DNA from: Dermatophagoides farinae
Lineage: Eukaryota > Arthropoda > Arachnida > Sarcoptiformes > Pyroglyphidae
DNA: 64,000 nt
Assembly: GCF_024713945.1 (NCBI RefSeq)
Contig: NC_134679.1
Span: 6,639,001-6,703,000, forward strand
Direction of reading: 5' to 3'
In this document: positions 1 to 11,082 of the stretch, one piece after another
How positions within the stretch are numbered: position 1 is the stretch's first letter
Layout of the letters: the number at the start of each line of letters is the position of its first letter
Notes under the pieces: model-generated
Told to the model about the DNA's origin: nothing
What the model saw: the letters and a program-made list of their open reading frames with translations, nothing else
Databases searched by the model: none
Position numbers and translations under genes: made by a program

Positions 1-1274
1 TTGATGCCAATCTGATTGTTTCTTCAAACATATGAAAATGACCACTTTTAGATACCGATAAAATATACAGAGACTAAATATCAATCATGGAAACGATTAT
101 TAATTATTAAAAAATTATTTCATCAAAATTTAGCTTACATTATCAACAACAGTTTTGGCAATTTCAAGTGAAATCGGTTCATCATCAAGTAAAAAACTGG
201 CTAATGAATTTGATGCTTTATTCTTTTGGGAAGAAACTGGTTCTGGTTGATCTAATTTCCTATTTTTAAACAATGAATTAGGATTTTAATTGGAAAATGA
301 TTGAGAAACACACATACCAAAGGTTTATATAACGATCAGACACTGCCGATGACAATAGATAGACATCTATCGTTGATGATGATGATGAATTAATCGTCGG
401 GAACAAAATTGGCCGCAAAAATCGTATCTCATTCGAATGTCCACTAAATGTTTTGAGCAATTGTTTTTTTGGCCAATTCCACCATTTCAATTGATTCGAT
501 CCAGTTATTATATTTTCATTGTCCAAAACACAGATTGATGTTGTCATTGAATTAGGATCAAGCATTGTTTTACTAATGAAAAAAAAAAACCAAAAATTAT
601 CAAAATCAAATTGTCAATAGTTATACAATATATACCATTTAATTTTCGATTCAATTATTGACCATTCAATTATGAATTTATCTTGTGAACATGAAAACAA
701 TGAATCCATCAATGTCGACGATGATGATGATGATGATGGCCAACATAAATCATTTATACGTTCAGTATGGCCAACATCAATAGATTTTTTATGATCATCA
801 TTGCTTAGTATCGAATGTATTTCATTCTTATGAACACTAAATAAAAATATTGTACCATTTTCAGTGCCCATTGCTAATAATGACAATTTTTTCAATTCAT
901 TCACAGCAACATTATCATTTTTTGTCGGTGTTCCCTAAATTTTTTTTTCCAGAATGAAAAAAAAATGATCAGCACTTGCAAAATTCATTCGACAATTCTA
1001 ATAGAATAAATAAACATACATTAATTTGATTATTAATCATTGGATAATAATCTGGTGGCCATGAAATTTTCGTACAATTTGCTGACAAATGTTTTGATGG
1101 TATATATTGTGCCACAATATCCGATGTTATTGTATCCCAAACATTTAATTGTCCAGCCAATGATGCCAATGCAAAATAATGGCCACATGGTGATATTGAC
1201 ATTGGACATTGTTGCATAGTCAAATAATCATCACCACCATCAACAATATCAATCTGTCCAGTGTTGTTAGTCAT
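1..1274 (-). CDS. WDR43: WDR43/UTP5-like WD40 ribosome-biogenesis protein (3' end beyond the window)
   Basis: Five exons are readable on the minus strand: 1274-1020, 934-636, 572-318, 259-139 and 73-1, with GT..AG introns of 58-85 bases whose phases join correctly. The start ATG is at 1274. Protein landmarks match WDR43 as I know it: an early YFALASLAGQLNVWDT block, then LLAMGTENGTIFLFSV, the SCSQDKFIIEWSI blade, KIKCKTML, LKWWNW, and ILSVSKSGHFHMFEE at the window edge. WDR43 (yeast Utp5) is a beta-propeller subunit of the t-UTP part of the small-subunit processome and acts in the nucleolus in rDNA transcription and 18S pre-rRNA processing. Here the propeller has Ser-rich loops encoded by TCA/TCG runs. 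The C-terminal Utp12 domain lies outside the window. It is divergent with GNL1. Confidence 0.88.
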
Positions 1275-1844
1275 ATTGAAACGCGATTTTAATATATTAA
1301 ATTATAATTAAAATTTAAAACAATTTGGCAAAATTTTGCAAATTCAAATTAAAATTATCAGGAAATGAGAAAAAAAAATCACAAACATGCGGATCATCAG
1401 AAACAACAGGCAGCATGCGACGACAGTATCAAGCATCGTGTATGTATGTGTGTGTGTGAGCTCATCATCACTGTTCTTTTACTTGCTCTCGTGGAATGAT
1501 GTATGTATGTATTATCCACACACACGGCATGCATGCATAATAATTCTGGAACGATATTTATGAACAGAGTTCTGGATTCCCCTTTTTTTTTGTTCTCTCC
1601 CTCTCTGTTCGTTCGTGTTTGTTTGTTGATGTTTGATTTTGTGATTATGTTGATCAGGTAGCTCGGTTAAAATAAAAAAAAATCCTGATATCGATAACTA
1701 CGACGACATTTTTGTCTTTGGTTTTTGTCCTATTTGTTCGATTTAATTATACCCGACAATATCGATTGCCGATCTATTTGTGTCAGTGAAAAAAATTTTT
1801 TTTTTCGTTTTCAATCAAAATAAAATTTGATTCATGAAAAAAAC
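1275..1844. promoter_or_regulatory. Bidirectional promoter region between WDR43 and GNL1
   Basis: This 570-base gap separates two divergently transcribed housekeeping genes. At 1689-1696 it contains TATCGATA, the consensus of the DRE site bound by DREF in fly housekeeping promoters, and a half-like ATATCGAT lies near 1759. It also carries TG/CA microsatellite stretches around 1447-1530. No TATA box is evident for either gene. Promoter activity is inferred from the arrangement. Confidence 0.55.
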
Positions 1845-3860
1845 ATGCCACAAGGAAGACGTAAAGTACCATTTTCAAATAAACAGAAAAAAGCACAACT
1901 TCAAGCAAAACGTGAGAAAAAGAATCGTCAATTAACGACAACACAATTAAGACGTCCATTCGTTAGTGATGATGGTGATATTGAAGATGAATTGGATGAT
2001 GAAACTTTTGGTGGTACTATAGATGTAAATGACCATTTTAGTCCAAATCAATCATCAGGTACAAGTAACAACAACAACAATAATAATAATAATGTTGAAT
2101 CCAATACATCAACATCGAACGATAATATGACTGATCCGAAATTTTTATTGAATCGAATAAATGCGATAAATACACAACGACATTTAAGTACGACCAGTGA
2201 TGTCAATCGTTATGCATTACAATTTTTCAATGAAACTGATCAGGAAATACGTGAACGTAAAGAACGTGCACAACGACCCTTACCACCATTGGATGAATCG
2301 AAAGCATTGGTCTGTTCGGTAGAGGACATGTTTGGTGAACAATCATCATTATCAAATGATATTCCTGTTACGGATCTTGATATGCCTAAACGGCCACCAT
2401 GGTCATCAACAATGACAGTCGATGAATTATATCGTAAAGAAAATGAATATTTCTTATCATATTTAACGGAAATATTTTCCAAAAGTCGTACATTGGATAA
2501 ACCAATAAGCTATTTTGATATGAATCTGGAAACATGGCGTCAGCTATGGCGTGTGATTGAAATGTCTGATATAATTCTATTGGTGGCCGATATTCGTCAT
2601 CCAATATTTCATTTTCCACCATCATTATATCATTATGTTGTCGATGAACTTGGTAAAGATATGATACTCGTATTGAACAAAATTGATTTAGTTGATGCCG
2701 AATTGGTGCTTGCGTGGCATGAATATCTGAAAAATCGTTTTCCAAGGCTAAATATTTTAGAATTTGCTTCATATGCTGGCATGAAAGTACGTGCATCATC
2801 TGGTAAACGAGTGGGAAAACTTCGAATGGCTGTTCGTGGTGCATTAGCATTACAAGAAATGGTAGCCAAAATCGTTGGTGATCAAGCCGATCTAAATTCT
2901 TGGCGCCGAAAAATCGAATCCGAACTACATGAATGTGAGAATGTTTCATTGGATGATGATTCTTCATATTATGAATCTGAAGACGATGATGACGATGGTA
3001 AACATTATGGTAAAAAGAATCAAGGTGCTAAAAAAGCTGGAGTGGAAAAATTGGCTGGAACCATCGTAATGGAAAAAGCGGATAGTTCATATTATCGTCA
3101 AGATCAACGATTCAAAGATGGTATCGTCACTATTGGTTGTGTTGGTCATCCGAATGTAGGAAAATCATCGTTGATGAATGCATTGTATGGTAAAAAAGTT
3201 GTCAGCGTTTCGCGAACACCGGGTCATACGAAACATTTTCAAACGATATTTCTCACCGATAAAGTACGACTCTGTGATTGTCCCGGTTTAGTTTTTCCAT
3301 CACGTGCACCAAAAGAACTACAAGTTTTGATGGGTTGTTATCCAATTTCTCAATTACGTGAACCATATACAGCTGTCGGTTATATGGCTCAACGTATTAA
3401 TCTTGTACGTTTATTACGGCTACAACATCCAGATGGTGATACTGAAAATATTTGGTCCGCTTATGATATATGTGAAGGTTGGGCCGAAAAACGTGGTTTC
3501 CGTACTGCCCGAACCAATCGACCTGATATATATCGTGCCGCTAATAGTCTACTTCGTATTGCATTAGATGGCCGTACAATTTGTCTGGCATTTCAACCGG
3601 CCATCTATCAAGAACATGGAAAAGATTATTGGTCATTACATCAAGATAAAGAAAAAATTGAAGCCATACAAAATCTAAAATTTGTTGTAGAAGAACAATA
3701 TAATAAAAATCTAAATCGTGGTACACATGGACAAGGTTATGTTGATAGTCATGCATCAAGTGTTGAAGCCGATGTCGATGATGATGATGATTCCGGTGAT
3801 ATCATATCGACAGCTAGTAAATTTGTTTTACTTGAAGTTGATGATGTTGAAGCTGAATGA
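1845..3860 (+). CDS. GNL1: GNL1-like circularly permuted GTPase
   Basis: This is a single uninterrupted frame of 671 codons. The ATG at 1845 is chosen because the protein then starts MPQGRRKVPFSNKQKKAQLQ, matching the basic GNL1 N-terminus. The frame stays open for six codons upstream but has no earlier ATG. The GTPase motifs occur in circularly permuted order, as in the YlqF/YawG family: G4 NKID near residue 278, then G1 GHPNVGKSS near 434, an SRTPGHTKHFQT switch segment, and G3 DCPG near 478. Conserved ETWRQLWRVIEMSDI and EPYTAVGYMA blocks agree with GNL1. An acidic Asp/Glu-rich insert and an acidic tail flank the G domain. The role is probably nucleolar/nuclear GTPase in ribosome biogenesis; human GNL1 is poorly characterised. 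AATAAA-type signals follow within 20 bases of the stop. Confidence 0.92.
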   Translation: MPQGRRKVPFSNKQKKAQLQAKREKKNRQLTTTQLRRPFVSDDGDIEDELDDETFGGTIDVNDHFSPNQSSGTSNNNNNNNNNVESNTSTSNDNMTDPKFLLNRINAINTQRHLSTTSDVNRYALQFFNETDQEIRERKERAQRPLPPLDESKALVCSVEDMFGEQSSLSNDIPVTDLDMPKRPPWSSTMTVDELYRKENEYFLSYLTEIFSKSRTLDKPISYFDMNLETWRQLWRVIEMSDIILLVADIRHPIFHFPPSLYHYVVDELGKDMILVLNKIDLVDAELVLAWHEYLKNRFPRLNILEFASYAGMKVRASSGKRVGKLRMAVRGALALQEMVAKIVGDQADLNSWRRKIESELHECENVSLDDDSSYYESEDDDDDGKHYGKKNQGAKKAGVEKLAGTIVMEKADSSYYRQDQRFKDGIVTIGCVGHPNVGKSSLMNALYGKKVVSVSRTPGHTKHFQTIFLTDKVRLCDCPGLVFPSRAPKELQVLMGCYPISQLREPYTAVGYMAQRINLVRLLRLQHPDGDTENIWSAYDICEGWAEKRGFRTARTNRPDIYRAANSLLRIALDGRTICLAFQPAIYQEHGKDYWSLHQDKEKIEAIQNLKFVVEEQYNKNLNRGTHGQGYVDSHASSVEADVDDDDDSGDIISTASKFVLLEVDDVEAE

Positions 3861-4964
3861 ATAATAATAAATAAATTTGATAAATCATCGTCATCATCAC
3901 CAATCAATCAATAATTTTGAATTAAGATAAAAAATGTTGATAGATTTTTTTTTCTATTACTGTAAAGTCAGAGAATAAAAAGTTGTAGACAAAAAAAAAA
4001 TTCGAAATATCACAACATTTATGTACGTGCTATATGATTGACTATTGTAACACTACTTCCTTGATTATGTGTTTATCGATCGATCACATTCGAGTCATAC
4101 TCATACACAACACACCCAAAACATTTGAAATGATGCTCATATAACACACACACATTCTATTCGAATTCTATTGTAATTTTGTAATACCTTATTTCTCGTC
4201 GTAATGGCTGCTAATATTCATCATCATTATCATCATTCATATAATTTGTTTATTTTTATTTCATTGATTAATGATTGATTTATTGATTGATTGGTGATGA
4301 TGATTGAGAAGAAAAAAAACGATGTTTTTGTGAACACACCGACATGTCTAGAAATATGTGTCTCCCTCTATATAATCTAATTATTATTATAGTTGAATAT
4401 ATAATTAAAGAGATGATAATTTAAAAAAAAACGAATCTTTTTTCTGTTTTTGTTGTGGGTTTATGATATATCAAAATTATCAATAGAAAAAAATATGATA
4501 ATCAAACGACTACATGGAAAAAAAATTTTGTCAATTTTTTTTTCGTTTTTGTTTATCGTCAAATGATTATGGTTGTTGATGATGGTTGTTGTTTGGTTGG
4601 TATTGCGATTTTTATTTTCTATTTGGATTTTATGATGATTTACGGGATCTAATTTTTTTTCCTTTTTTTCTTCTAGATAGCTGGTTGATTAGCAACGAAA
4701 TAATTTTTCAAAAAAAAAATCCTCAAAAATAACGGTCGTCATCATCCGTTGTTATTGTCGTTGTTGGTTGTTATTATCATCGTATAATTACCATTTTCAT
4801 TTGATTTTATTGGGTTTGGTTTTCATATATCCATCATCGTCATCATCATTAATTTTCACTCATCATGTATATGTCCATTCATTCTAAGTTTTTGTTTTGT
4901 TTTTTTTTTTTTGTTTCCATTTTTTTCTCTGTTTTAGAATTGGTTAATATAATTTGATCTTACA
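3861..4964. other. Intergenic spacer, GNL1 to gamma-glutamyl hydrolase
   Basis: The first part is the likely GNL1 3' UTR with several AATAAA motifs. The rest is AT-rich sequence with CAT and T runs. No reading frame or RNA gene could be supported. The last 100 bases are the T-rich upstream region of the next gene. Confidence 0.5.
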
Positions 4965-6200
4965 ATGATAATTGATAAAACGATTTTGATTAACATCGTG
5001 GTCACCATCATCGCCGTCATTGTCCACGGTTATGATGCCGATATTGATGAGAAATTTCCAATAATTAATGATCGTGTTGTCATTGGTGTACTGGCACAAT
5101 ATCCATATAAAGATGAACATCAATATATTGCTGCTAGTTATGTAAAATTTCTGGAAAGTTCCGGTGCACGTGTGGTAAGATTGTTGACTATTTTATTATT
5201 AATGTGAAAAAAATTAACTTTTTGAATCATCAAAAATCAAGGCACCAATATTCTGTGGCCGTACATCTGATTATTATGAAACATTATTACCGAAATTGAA
5301 TGGTGTATTATTACCTGGTGGTGGTAGCCCATTAGATGAAGGACCTTATGCCGAAACTGTGGATATAATAATTGAATCAAGTAAAAAATTCTATGACAAT
5401 GGAAAATATTTTCCAATTTGGGGCACTTGTTTATCGTTTGAGAAAATTATTGTCCATTTTCTAAATGGAAGTTTAAAATGGGAATCACAATGTCATGTAC
5501 AGAATTTATCATTAAATTTAGAACTAGAAGATTCGGTTATTAATGATCCAAAATCGACACGTATGTTTCGTGATATGGATTCAATGATGCCCAATCTTTT
5601 CCATGTAAGTTTGATTGATTTTTTCATTTATTTTCAAACAATTTTCAAATCATTTGATTTATTACATAGATTTTACAACAAAAGAATGTTACTGCCAATT
5701 ATCATCGTATCTGTATGGCATTAAATGAATGGGAAAAACATGAAGAATTGACAAAAAATTTTCAACTTATCAGCCATAATAAATATAAGAATTATACATT
5801 TGTTTCAATGTATGAACATCGAAAATATCCTATATATGGATCAATGTGGCATCCAGAAAAGAATCAATTTGAATTTGTCATCAATGAACATGTTGGAAAT
5901 ATTAATCATGATCGTTGGGCTATTATTGTTGCCCAATATTTTGGTAATTTTTTCGTTAATGAAGCACGTCGTAGTTGTGGACGTTTTAAGGATAAATTGG
6001 ATGAAAGTCAACATTTAATTTATAATTATAATGATTATGTTGAATATACTGGTCAGAATGGAAAATCATCATATGAAGAAATATATAAATTTCCTGTTGA
6101 TGTAAATCATGGATCATCATCATCAATACCATCATCGAAAGGTTCGATTTTCATTCGAATCATATTACTTATTACAATTGTTCTATATAATTATCATTAG
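4965..6200 (+). CDS. GGH: Gamma-glutamyl hydrolase with a hydrophobic C-terminal tail
   Basis: Three exons, 4965-5174, 5242-5604 and 5670-6200, join in phase 0 to give about 367 residues. An N-terminal hydrophobic stretch ([17 protein letters not shown]) looks like a signal peptide. The mature part follows the family: [10 protein letters not shown], then [20 protein letters not shown] carrying the nucleophile Cys near residue 133, and GSMWHPEK carrying the catalytic His near 252. [23 protein letters not shown] also fits. The enzyme is a class I glutamine amidotransferase-like peptidase that trims poly-gamma-glutamate from folates, normally in lysosomes or secreted. Unlike the usual soluble form, this one ends [14 protein letters not shown] followed by a hydrophobic [11 protein letters not shown], suggesting a tail anchor or GPI signal. 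AATAAA lies at 6329. Confidence 0.9.
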
Positions 6201-7149
6201 GTAATCGTCATGATGATTATTTTCGTTATCAATTGATGAAATGAAACAATTTTTTTTATGTAATGTAACATCACATAATTCAATTGATTGATTTTTATTG
6301 AACTTTTTTTTCATTTTTTTTCAATATTAATAAACACAAGTGAACATGTGATATTGATTCATATTACAGAGAGAAAAGAAAACCTTGAATTTGGATTGTA
6401 ATTTCTTCGCACCTGTGTGTGTGTGTGTTAATTATAATCATGGATTTCCTTTGTCCGTCGTCTTTTTTTTGTGTGTTTCTTATGAATGAAATATGTATTT
6501 CAATTTACTCGATCTTTTTTTTATTGTGACGGAAACGATTTTTTAAGAAACTAAAGCGACTACTAACAAACGAAAATTTCATAAAAGGAAAAACATCATC
6601 ATCATCAACAACAACAACAACGACAACAATCGGATTCAATTTTCCAATGTACCAAAACCAACCAAGGTCAAGACGAAATAAAAAAAAAACACAGGAAAAA
6701 ACGTTTCAATCACACACACGTGGCCACTACCATTAATATCGACTTTGTTTTCATCATTTGGTTTTTTTTTATTGGACAGGAAGCTGCAACTACTGGTATT
6801 ATGCTACTGCTTTGAAATTGAAATTACCAATGATCAACGTTTCAGGAATACATCATGCATGAAATGTTTACCTGTTTTTTGTTAATGGCAACAACAACGA
6901 CGACGACCACTACAATTCGAACAGGATCTTGGCCATTCTCGGATACCGTCAACGCAATTTATTCACCTGTGTTTTCTATCTTGGTATAAAAAGCAAAATC
7001 CATTACGATTATTTGTCAATCAGATCATTCATACGACAACAACCATTGAATATAAATCGTGTGTTTGTATGTTTGTATATGTTTCAGTGTTTCAGTAAAT
7101 TTTTAAATGTGTTTCTGTGTTAAAAATTGACAACGGCAAATAAAAAAAA
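6201..7149. promoter_or_regulatory. Spacer with TATA promoter of the first Gly/Ala/Lys-rich gene
   Basis: After the GGH polyadenylation signal near 6329 the sequence is repeat-rich. A TATAAAAA box lies at about 6985-6992, and a TCAGATCATT initiator-like stretch follows about 30-35 bases downstream, near 7020. The predicted 5' UTR then runs to the ATG at 7150. The paralogous gene at 10.2 kb has a matching TATA box, which supports this call. Confidence 0.5.
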
Positions 7150-8006
7150 ATGAAACTTCAATTGGTATGATATGATTTTGTTTTTTGTTTTTTTTTCATG
7201 ATGTTTTTTTTAAATGGTCCATTTCAGATTGTTTTGGGTGTTGCCCTTTTCGCTTGTGCTGTAATGGCTCAGGAAATGGAAGATAATCTGATTGCTGATG
7301 CATCGGAAATGGATCTAGCTGTTGCTGAATCAGCAGGCGCTGGCGCCGTCGCTGGTGGTGCAGCCGGTGCCGGAGCTAAAGGGTGCTAAAGCTGGTGCCG
7401 CTGGTTTCAAAGCAGGTGCTAAGGCCGGTGCTGCTGCTGGAGCTAAAGGTGGTAAAAAAGGAGCGTTTGCTGCCGGTGCCGCAGGTGGTGCTGCTGGTGT
7501 GAAAAAAGGCGGTAAAGCTGGTGCTGCCGGTGCTGCTTTTGCCAAAGGAGCCAAATTTGGCAAAGCCGGTAAATTCGGTAAAGTGGGTGGCGCTGGTTTC
7601 AACAAGAAATTCGGTGCCATCAAAACCTTTGGTATGGCTCAAGGATTCAAATTCGGTAAAGCTGGTGGAGCATTCGCTGCTGGTGGTGCTGCTGGAGCTG
7701 CCGGTAAAAAAGGTGGTAAATTTGCTGCTGGTGGTGTTGTTGCTGGTAAAAAAGGTGGCAAAAAAGGAGCCAAAGGTGCTGCTGCTGCCGGTTTTGCCAA
7801 AGGTGGCAAAAAAGGTGGTGTTGCTGGCAAAGTTGCTGGTAAGTATTTTTTTTTTCTAAAGAATAATAACGGAAATGGAAAAAAATTTAAAAAAAAAATT
7901 CTTTTTCACTCTCTCATTTATTTCAGGTGCAAAAGCTGGTGCAGCTGGTGCCAAAGGTGCATTCAAAAAAGGTTTTGCCAAAGGTGGCAAAGGAATTGGC
8001 AAATAA
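7150..8006 (+). pseudogene. Secreted Gly/Ala/Lys-rich repeat protein, copy 1, frameshifted
   Basis: Exons 7150-7164, 7228-7838 and 7927-8006 match copy 2 (10218-11082) in number and splice phase. Exon 1 encodes MKLQL, and exon 2 completes a signal peptide (IVLGVALFACAVMA) followed by an acidic segment (QEMEDNLIADASEMDLAVAE). The remainder is Gly/Ala/Lys repeats of the type AGAKGGKKG. Near 7379-7384 the sequence reads AAAGGGTGC where copy 2 reads AAAGGTGC. The extra G puts a TAA at 7387-7389. Beyond it the frame shifted by one stays open and matches copy 2 to the stop at 8004-8006. So it is either a single-base sequence error in a functional gene or a very recent pseudogene. The conserved block FGAIKTFGMAQGFKFGKAGG is intact. 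AATAAA lies at 8212. Function is not known; see copy 2. Confidence 0.75.
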
Positions 8007-8285
8007 TTATTTTAACATTTTTTGAGCCATTTCTTTTCGCTCATATTCTGTATTCAATAACACTTTCACACACACACACACACACGCATCGATCATTTAT
8101 TTACACACCAAGGAAGAAAAAAAAGAAGTGTTCAAAAAAATTCAAATTCAAATATAGATAGATCATTGATTTAAAAAAAAAAATTTTTTTTGTAATTTAA
8201 ATAATTTCTGGAATAAAATTGTTAAATTTTTTCATGCAGAATAATTAATTCTTTGAATTCGATGATCATTCGTGGCTAACTACTA

Positions 8286-9326
8286 CTACTCTACATGATC
8301 ATTCATAATTTCTGGTTGTGCTGCTGCTGGTTGTTGTTGTTGTTGTTGTTGTTGTGTTCGATTATCTTCCGTTTTCAATGTTGTATCTTTACTGCCACCA
8401 CCACCATTATTACTACTGCCATTGGTGAAGAAATTACAATGACGACAAAAATTTTTATCACAATTCAATACAACATAACCGACGATCAACATTGTTATGA
8501 TGAATATACCAATTGCATATGGTATCAGATAATATGATGAAATATTGTCATCGGAACTCGATTTAATCGTTATGGACATGTTCAAATTGAATGTAGATCG
8601 CTGTTGTTGTTGTTGTTGTACATTGGTGGTCAATGATCGACAACCAAGTATATCACCATCGTGTACATCATTCATACAAAGATCAAATTTACTAACACCA
8701 ATTGAATCAATCATACAGATTTGATTTTTTCGATTAAAACTTAAATATTTGTTTGGCAACGTAATCAATTGATTCAATTGATTACGGCCACCAGAAAATG
8801 TACGATTTAATGATCGAAATTCAAGCTGACCATCATCACTTTGATTCGTAGTATTTGTATGATGAACAACAATAAGATAAACATTGTGATCAGAATCAAA
8901 TACTAATCCAATGGCCATTGGATAATGTTGTTGATCGATACGTGTTAATTGTGTTAGACCATTGATTTCAAAATCAATCGATTTAATCATCATCGATGTC
9001 GATGTTGTTGAACATATGGTTCGATTACATTTGATTACATCATTTAAAATTGTTGAATAAAGGACAAAAGTTTTCGGATTCATTTGATTCAATTCATATG
9101 GTAATGGCCGAAATGGACCAGATACAATTTTATCTATCACATCATTAATCTCATAATAAGCGTCCAATTCAAATAGACGTATTGTACCATTCGGTAGACT
9201 TTCCCATTCGATAATTTGTATTAATTTATTATCATTACAAATGTAATGATTACCATGCTGTAACGATGAAGTTTTTCCTACGACGACGACGACGATAATG
9301 TGGAACAATAGAAAAATTTTCATCAT
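8286..9326 (-). CDS. Unrecognised type I single-pass membrane protein
   Basis: One exon of 346 codons, starting at the ATG at 9326 (ATG ATG AAA). The protein has a signal peptide (MMKIFLLFHIIVVVVVGKTS) and a roughly 240-residue ectodomain with several N-glycosylation sequons (NGT, NRT, NTT, NMS) and about seven cysteines. A transmembrane segment follows (YYLIPYAIGIFIITMLIVGY). The cytoplasmic tail is short, with Cys/His just inside the membrane and Gly and Gln runs. The ectodomain phrases LVFDSDHNVYLIVVHH and SFNRKNQICMIDS have a propeller-like look, but I cannot assign a family. It lies opposite in strand between the two Gly/Ala/Lys-rich paralogues. Its Gln run is encoded by a CAA/CAG tract near 8333-8355. 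Confidence 0.7.
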   Translation of the reverse strand: MMKIFLLFHIIVVVVVGKTSSLQHGNHYICNDNKLIQIIEWESLPNGTIRLFELDAYYEINDVIDKIVSGPFRPLPYELNQMNPKTFVLYSTILNDVIKCNRTICSTTSTSMMIKSIDFEINGLTQLTRIDQQHYPMAIGLVFDSDHNVYLIVVHHTNTTNQSDDGQLEFRSLNRTFSGGRNQLNQLITLPNKYLSFNRKNQICMIDSIGVSKFDLCMNDVHDGDILGCRSLTTNVQQQQQQRSTFNLNMSITIKSSSDDNISSYYLIPYAIGIFIITMLIVGYVVLNCDKNFCRHCNFFTNGSSNNGGGGSKDTTLKTEDNRTQQQQQQQQPAAAQPEIMNDHVE

Positions 9327-10050
9327 TATCAACAACAAGTATGATGAATTTGGCGTTGAATAAATATCCTACTTGCTTTGGGACAAAATATTCTGAATTC
9401 CAATTCGAATAAATCTGGATTTTTAGACCAAAAAAAAAAAATTAATCCAATTATCGATCGAAATTATTGCCACTCTCAAAATTCGATATTTTTCTATGCA
9501 AAAATTTCACTGGGAAAATGAAATTTGAATCAAATTGTGGTCTTACAGATTGACCAATCGAATTGGAAAAAAAATTATTTTTTTTCTTTTCTTTTCTTAA
9601 AATTATTCATAAAACGGTTGATTGAAATCCTTCATCGTCATCCGGCAAAAGGAAAAAAAAGTAGCCTTTTCCGGTTTTGATTTTGCTTTTTTTCTTAGAA
9701 AAAAATCTTTTATTCTCATCACTTCCTAGTAGTGAGATATTTACAAATCCACATTTGAAGAAACAAGAGATGAAAGAGTTGATAATTTTTGGATTCATGT
9801 AGATGTTGAAATATGAATTTTTTTTTTTTTTGTTCAAAATTTTAAATTGAACAATGTCCATCAATGCATGACACAACAATGAAACAACAACAAATTTTTA
9901 CCTGTTCAATATTTACAGGTGTATGTGTGTTTTCTGGAAACACCGGATTAGCATATCATTTTTTTCAACATTGAACATTTATGATTGATCAACAACAACA
10001 GCAGCAGAAATCCTTGTTGTTGTCGAGAGAAAAAAAAAGAGTTATCTGAG

Positions 10051-10060
10051 TATATAAAAA
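10051..10060 (+). promoter_or_regulatory. TATA box of Gly/Ala/Lys-rich copy 2
   Basis: TATATAAAAA lies about 165 bases upstream of the ATG at 10218. Copy 1 has a TATA box at a corresponding distance (6985 versus ATG 7150), so the core promoter was probably duplicated with the gene. Confidence 0.55.
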
Positions 10061-10217
10061 CCCCAAAAAAAAATTTTATCCATTTAAGATCTCGAAATCT
10101 TGATCATTGTGTGTCTCTGTTCTGTTGTTTGTGTGTTTTTTTTTTAGTTCTCGTTTCAACCAAATTAAAATCAATCAACGAAATTGAACAATCAAACAAA
10201 AACAAACAAACGAAAAA

Positions 10218-11082
10218 ATGAAATTCCAATTGGTATAATTTGTGTTTTGGTTTTTATGTTTTTTTAATTTGTTCTCGATTTTTTTTTTATTATATGTGTG
10301 TGTGGGTGTTTTTTTTTCCTCATATAGATCGTTTTGTGTGTTTCCCTTATTGCCTGTGATGTTATGAGCCAGGAAATGCAAGATAATATGATTGCTGATG
10401 CATCCGAAATGGATCTAGCTGTTGCTGAAACAGCAGGAGCTGGCGCCGTCGCTGGTGGTGCAGCCGGTGCTGGAGCTAAAGGTGCTAAAGCTGGTGCCGC
10501 TGGATTTAAAGCTGGCGCTAAAGGTGGAGCAGCTGGTGGTGCTAAAGGTGGTAAAAAAGGAGCGTTCGCTGCCGGTGCCGCAGGTGGTGCTGCTGGTGTG
10601 AAAAAAGGCGGTAAAGCTGGTGCTGCCGGTGCTGCGTTTGCCAAGGGCGGAAAATTTGGCAAAGCTGGTAAATTCGGTAAAGTGGGTGGTGCTGGTTTTA
10701 ACAAGAAATTTGGCGCTATAAAAACCTTTGGCATGGCTCAAGGTTTCAAATTCGGTAAAGCTGGTGGAGCATTCGCTGCTGGTAAAGCTGCAGGTGCTGC
10801 CGGTAAAAAAGGTGGTAAATTTGCCGCTGGTGGTGTTGCTGCTGGCAAAAAAGGTGGTAAAAAAGGTGTCAAAAAAGCAGGAGCTGCTGGTTTTGCTAAA
10901 GGTGGTAAAAAAGGTTTCGCTGCTGGTAAAGTTGCTGGTAAGTTTATTAAGTTTCATACAATGATCATGGCTAATTATTCTGTTCTATTTCAAAATTAAT
11001 AGGTAAAAAAGGTGCTGCAGCTGGTGCTAAAGGTGCATTCAAAAAAGGTGGCAAAAAAGGTGGAAAAGGAATTGGCAAATAA
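10218..11082 (+). CDS. Secreted Gly/Ala/Lys-rich repeat protein, copy 2 (intact)
   Basis: Exons 10218-10232, 10328-10937 and 11003-11082 join in phases 0 and 1 to give about 234 residues. MKFQL plus IVLCVSLIACDVMS forms a signal peptide split by the first intron, followed by an acidic, repeat-free segment (QEMQDNMIADASEMDLAVAE). The rest is almost only Gly, Ala and Lys with spaced Phe, in short units such as GAKGGKKGAFAAG. It is strongly basic and has no cysteine after the signal peptide. One less repetitive block (NKKFGAIKTFGMAQGFKFGK) is identical in copy 1. An acidic pro-segment before a basic, glycine-rich mature part is seen in some antimicrobial and some structural (cuticle, silk-like) proteins; neither role is shown here. 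TATA promoter at 10051; AATAAA at 11270. Confidence 0.8.

Noticed and set aside
2386-2967. 193-codon open frame on the minus strand inside GNL1
   Set aside because: It is antisense to a clearly conserved GTPase frame, with no recognisable motif; a shadow of biased codons.
7330-7623. Pro/Ala/Leu-rich minus-strand frames opposite the Gly/Ala/Lys repeats (also 10264-10734)
   Set aside because: Antisense readings of GGT/GCT/AAA repeats always give Pro/Ala/Phe-rich frames; the plus strand has signal peptide and splice structure.
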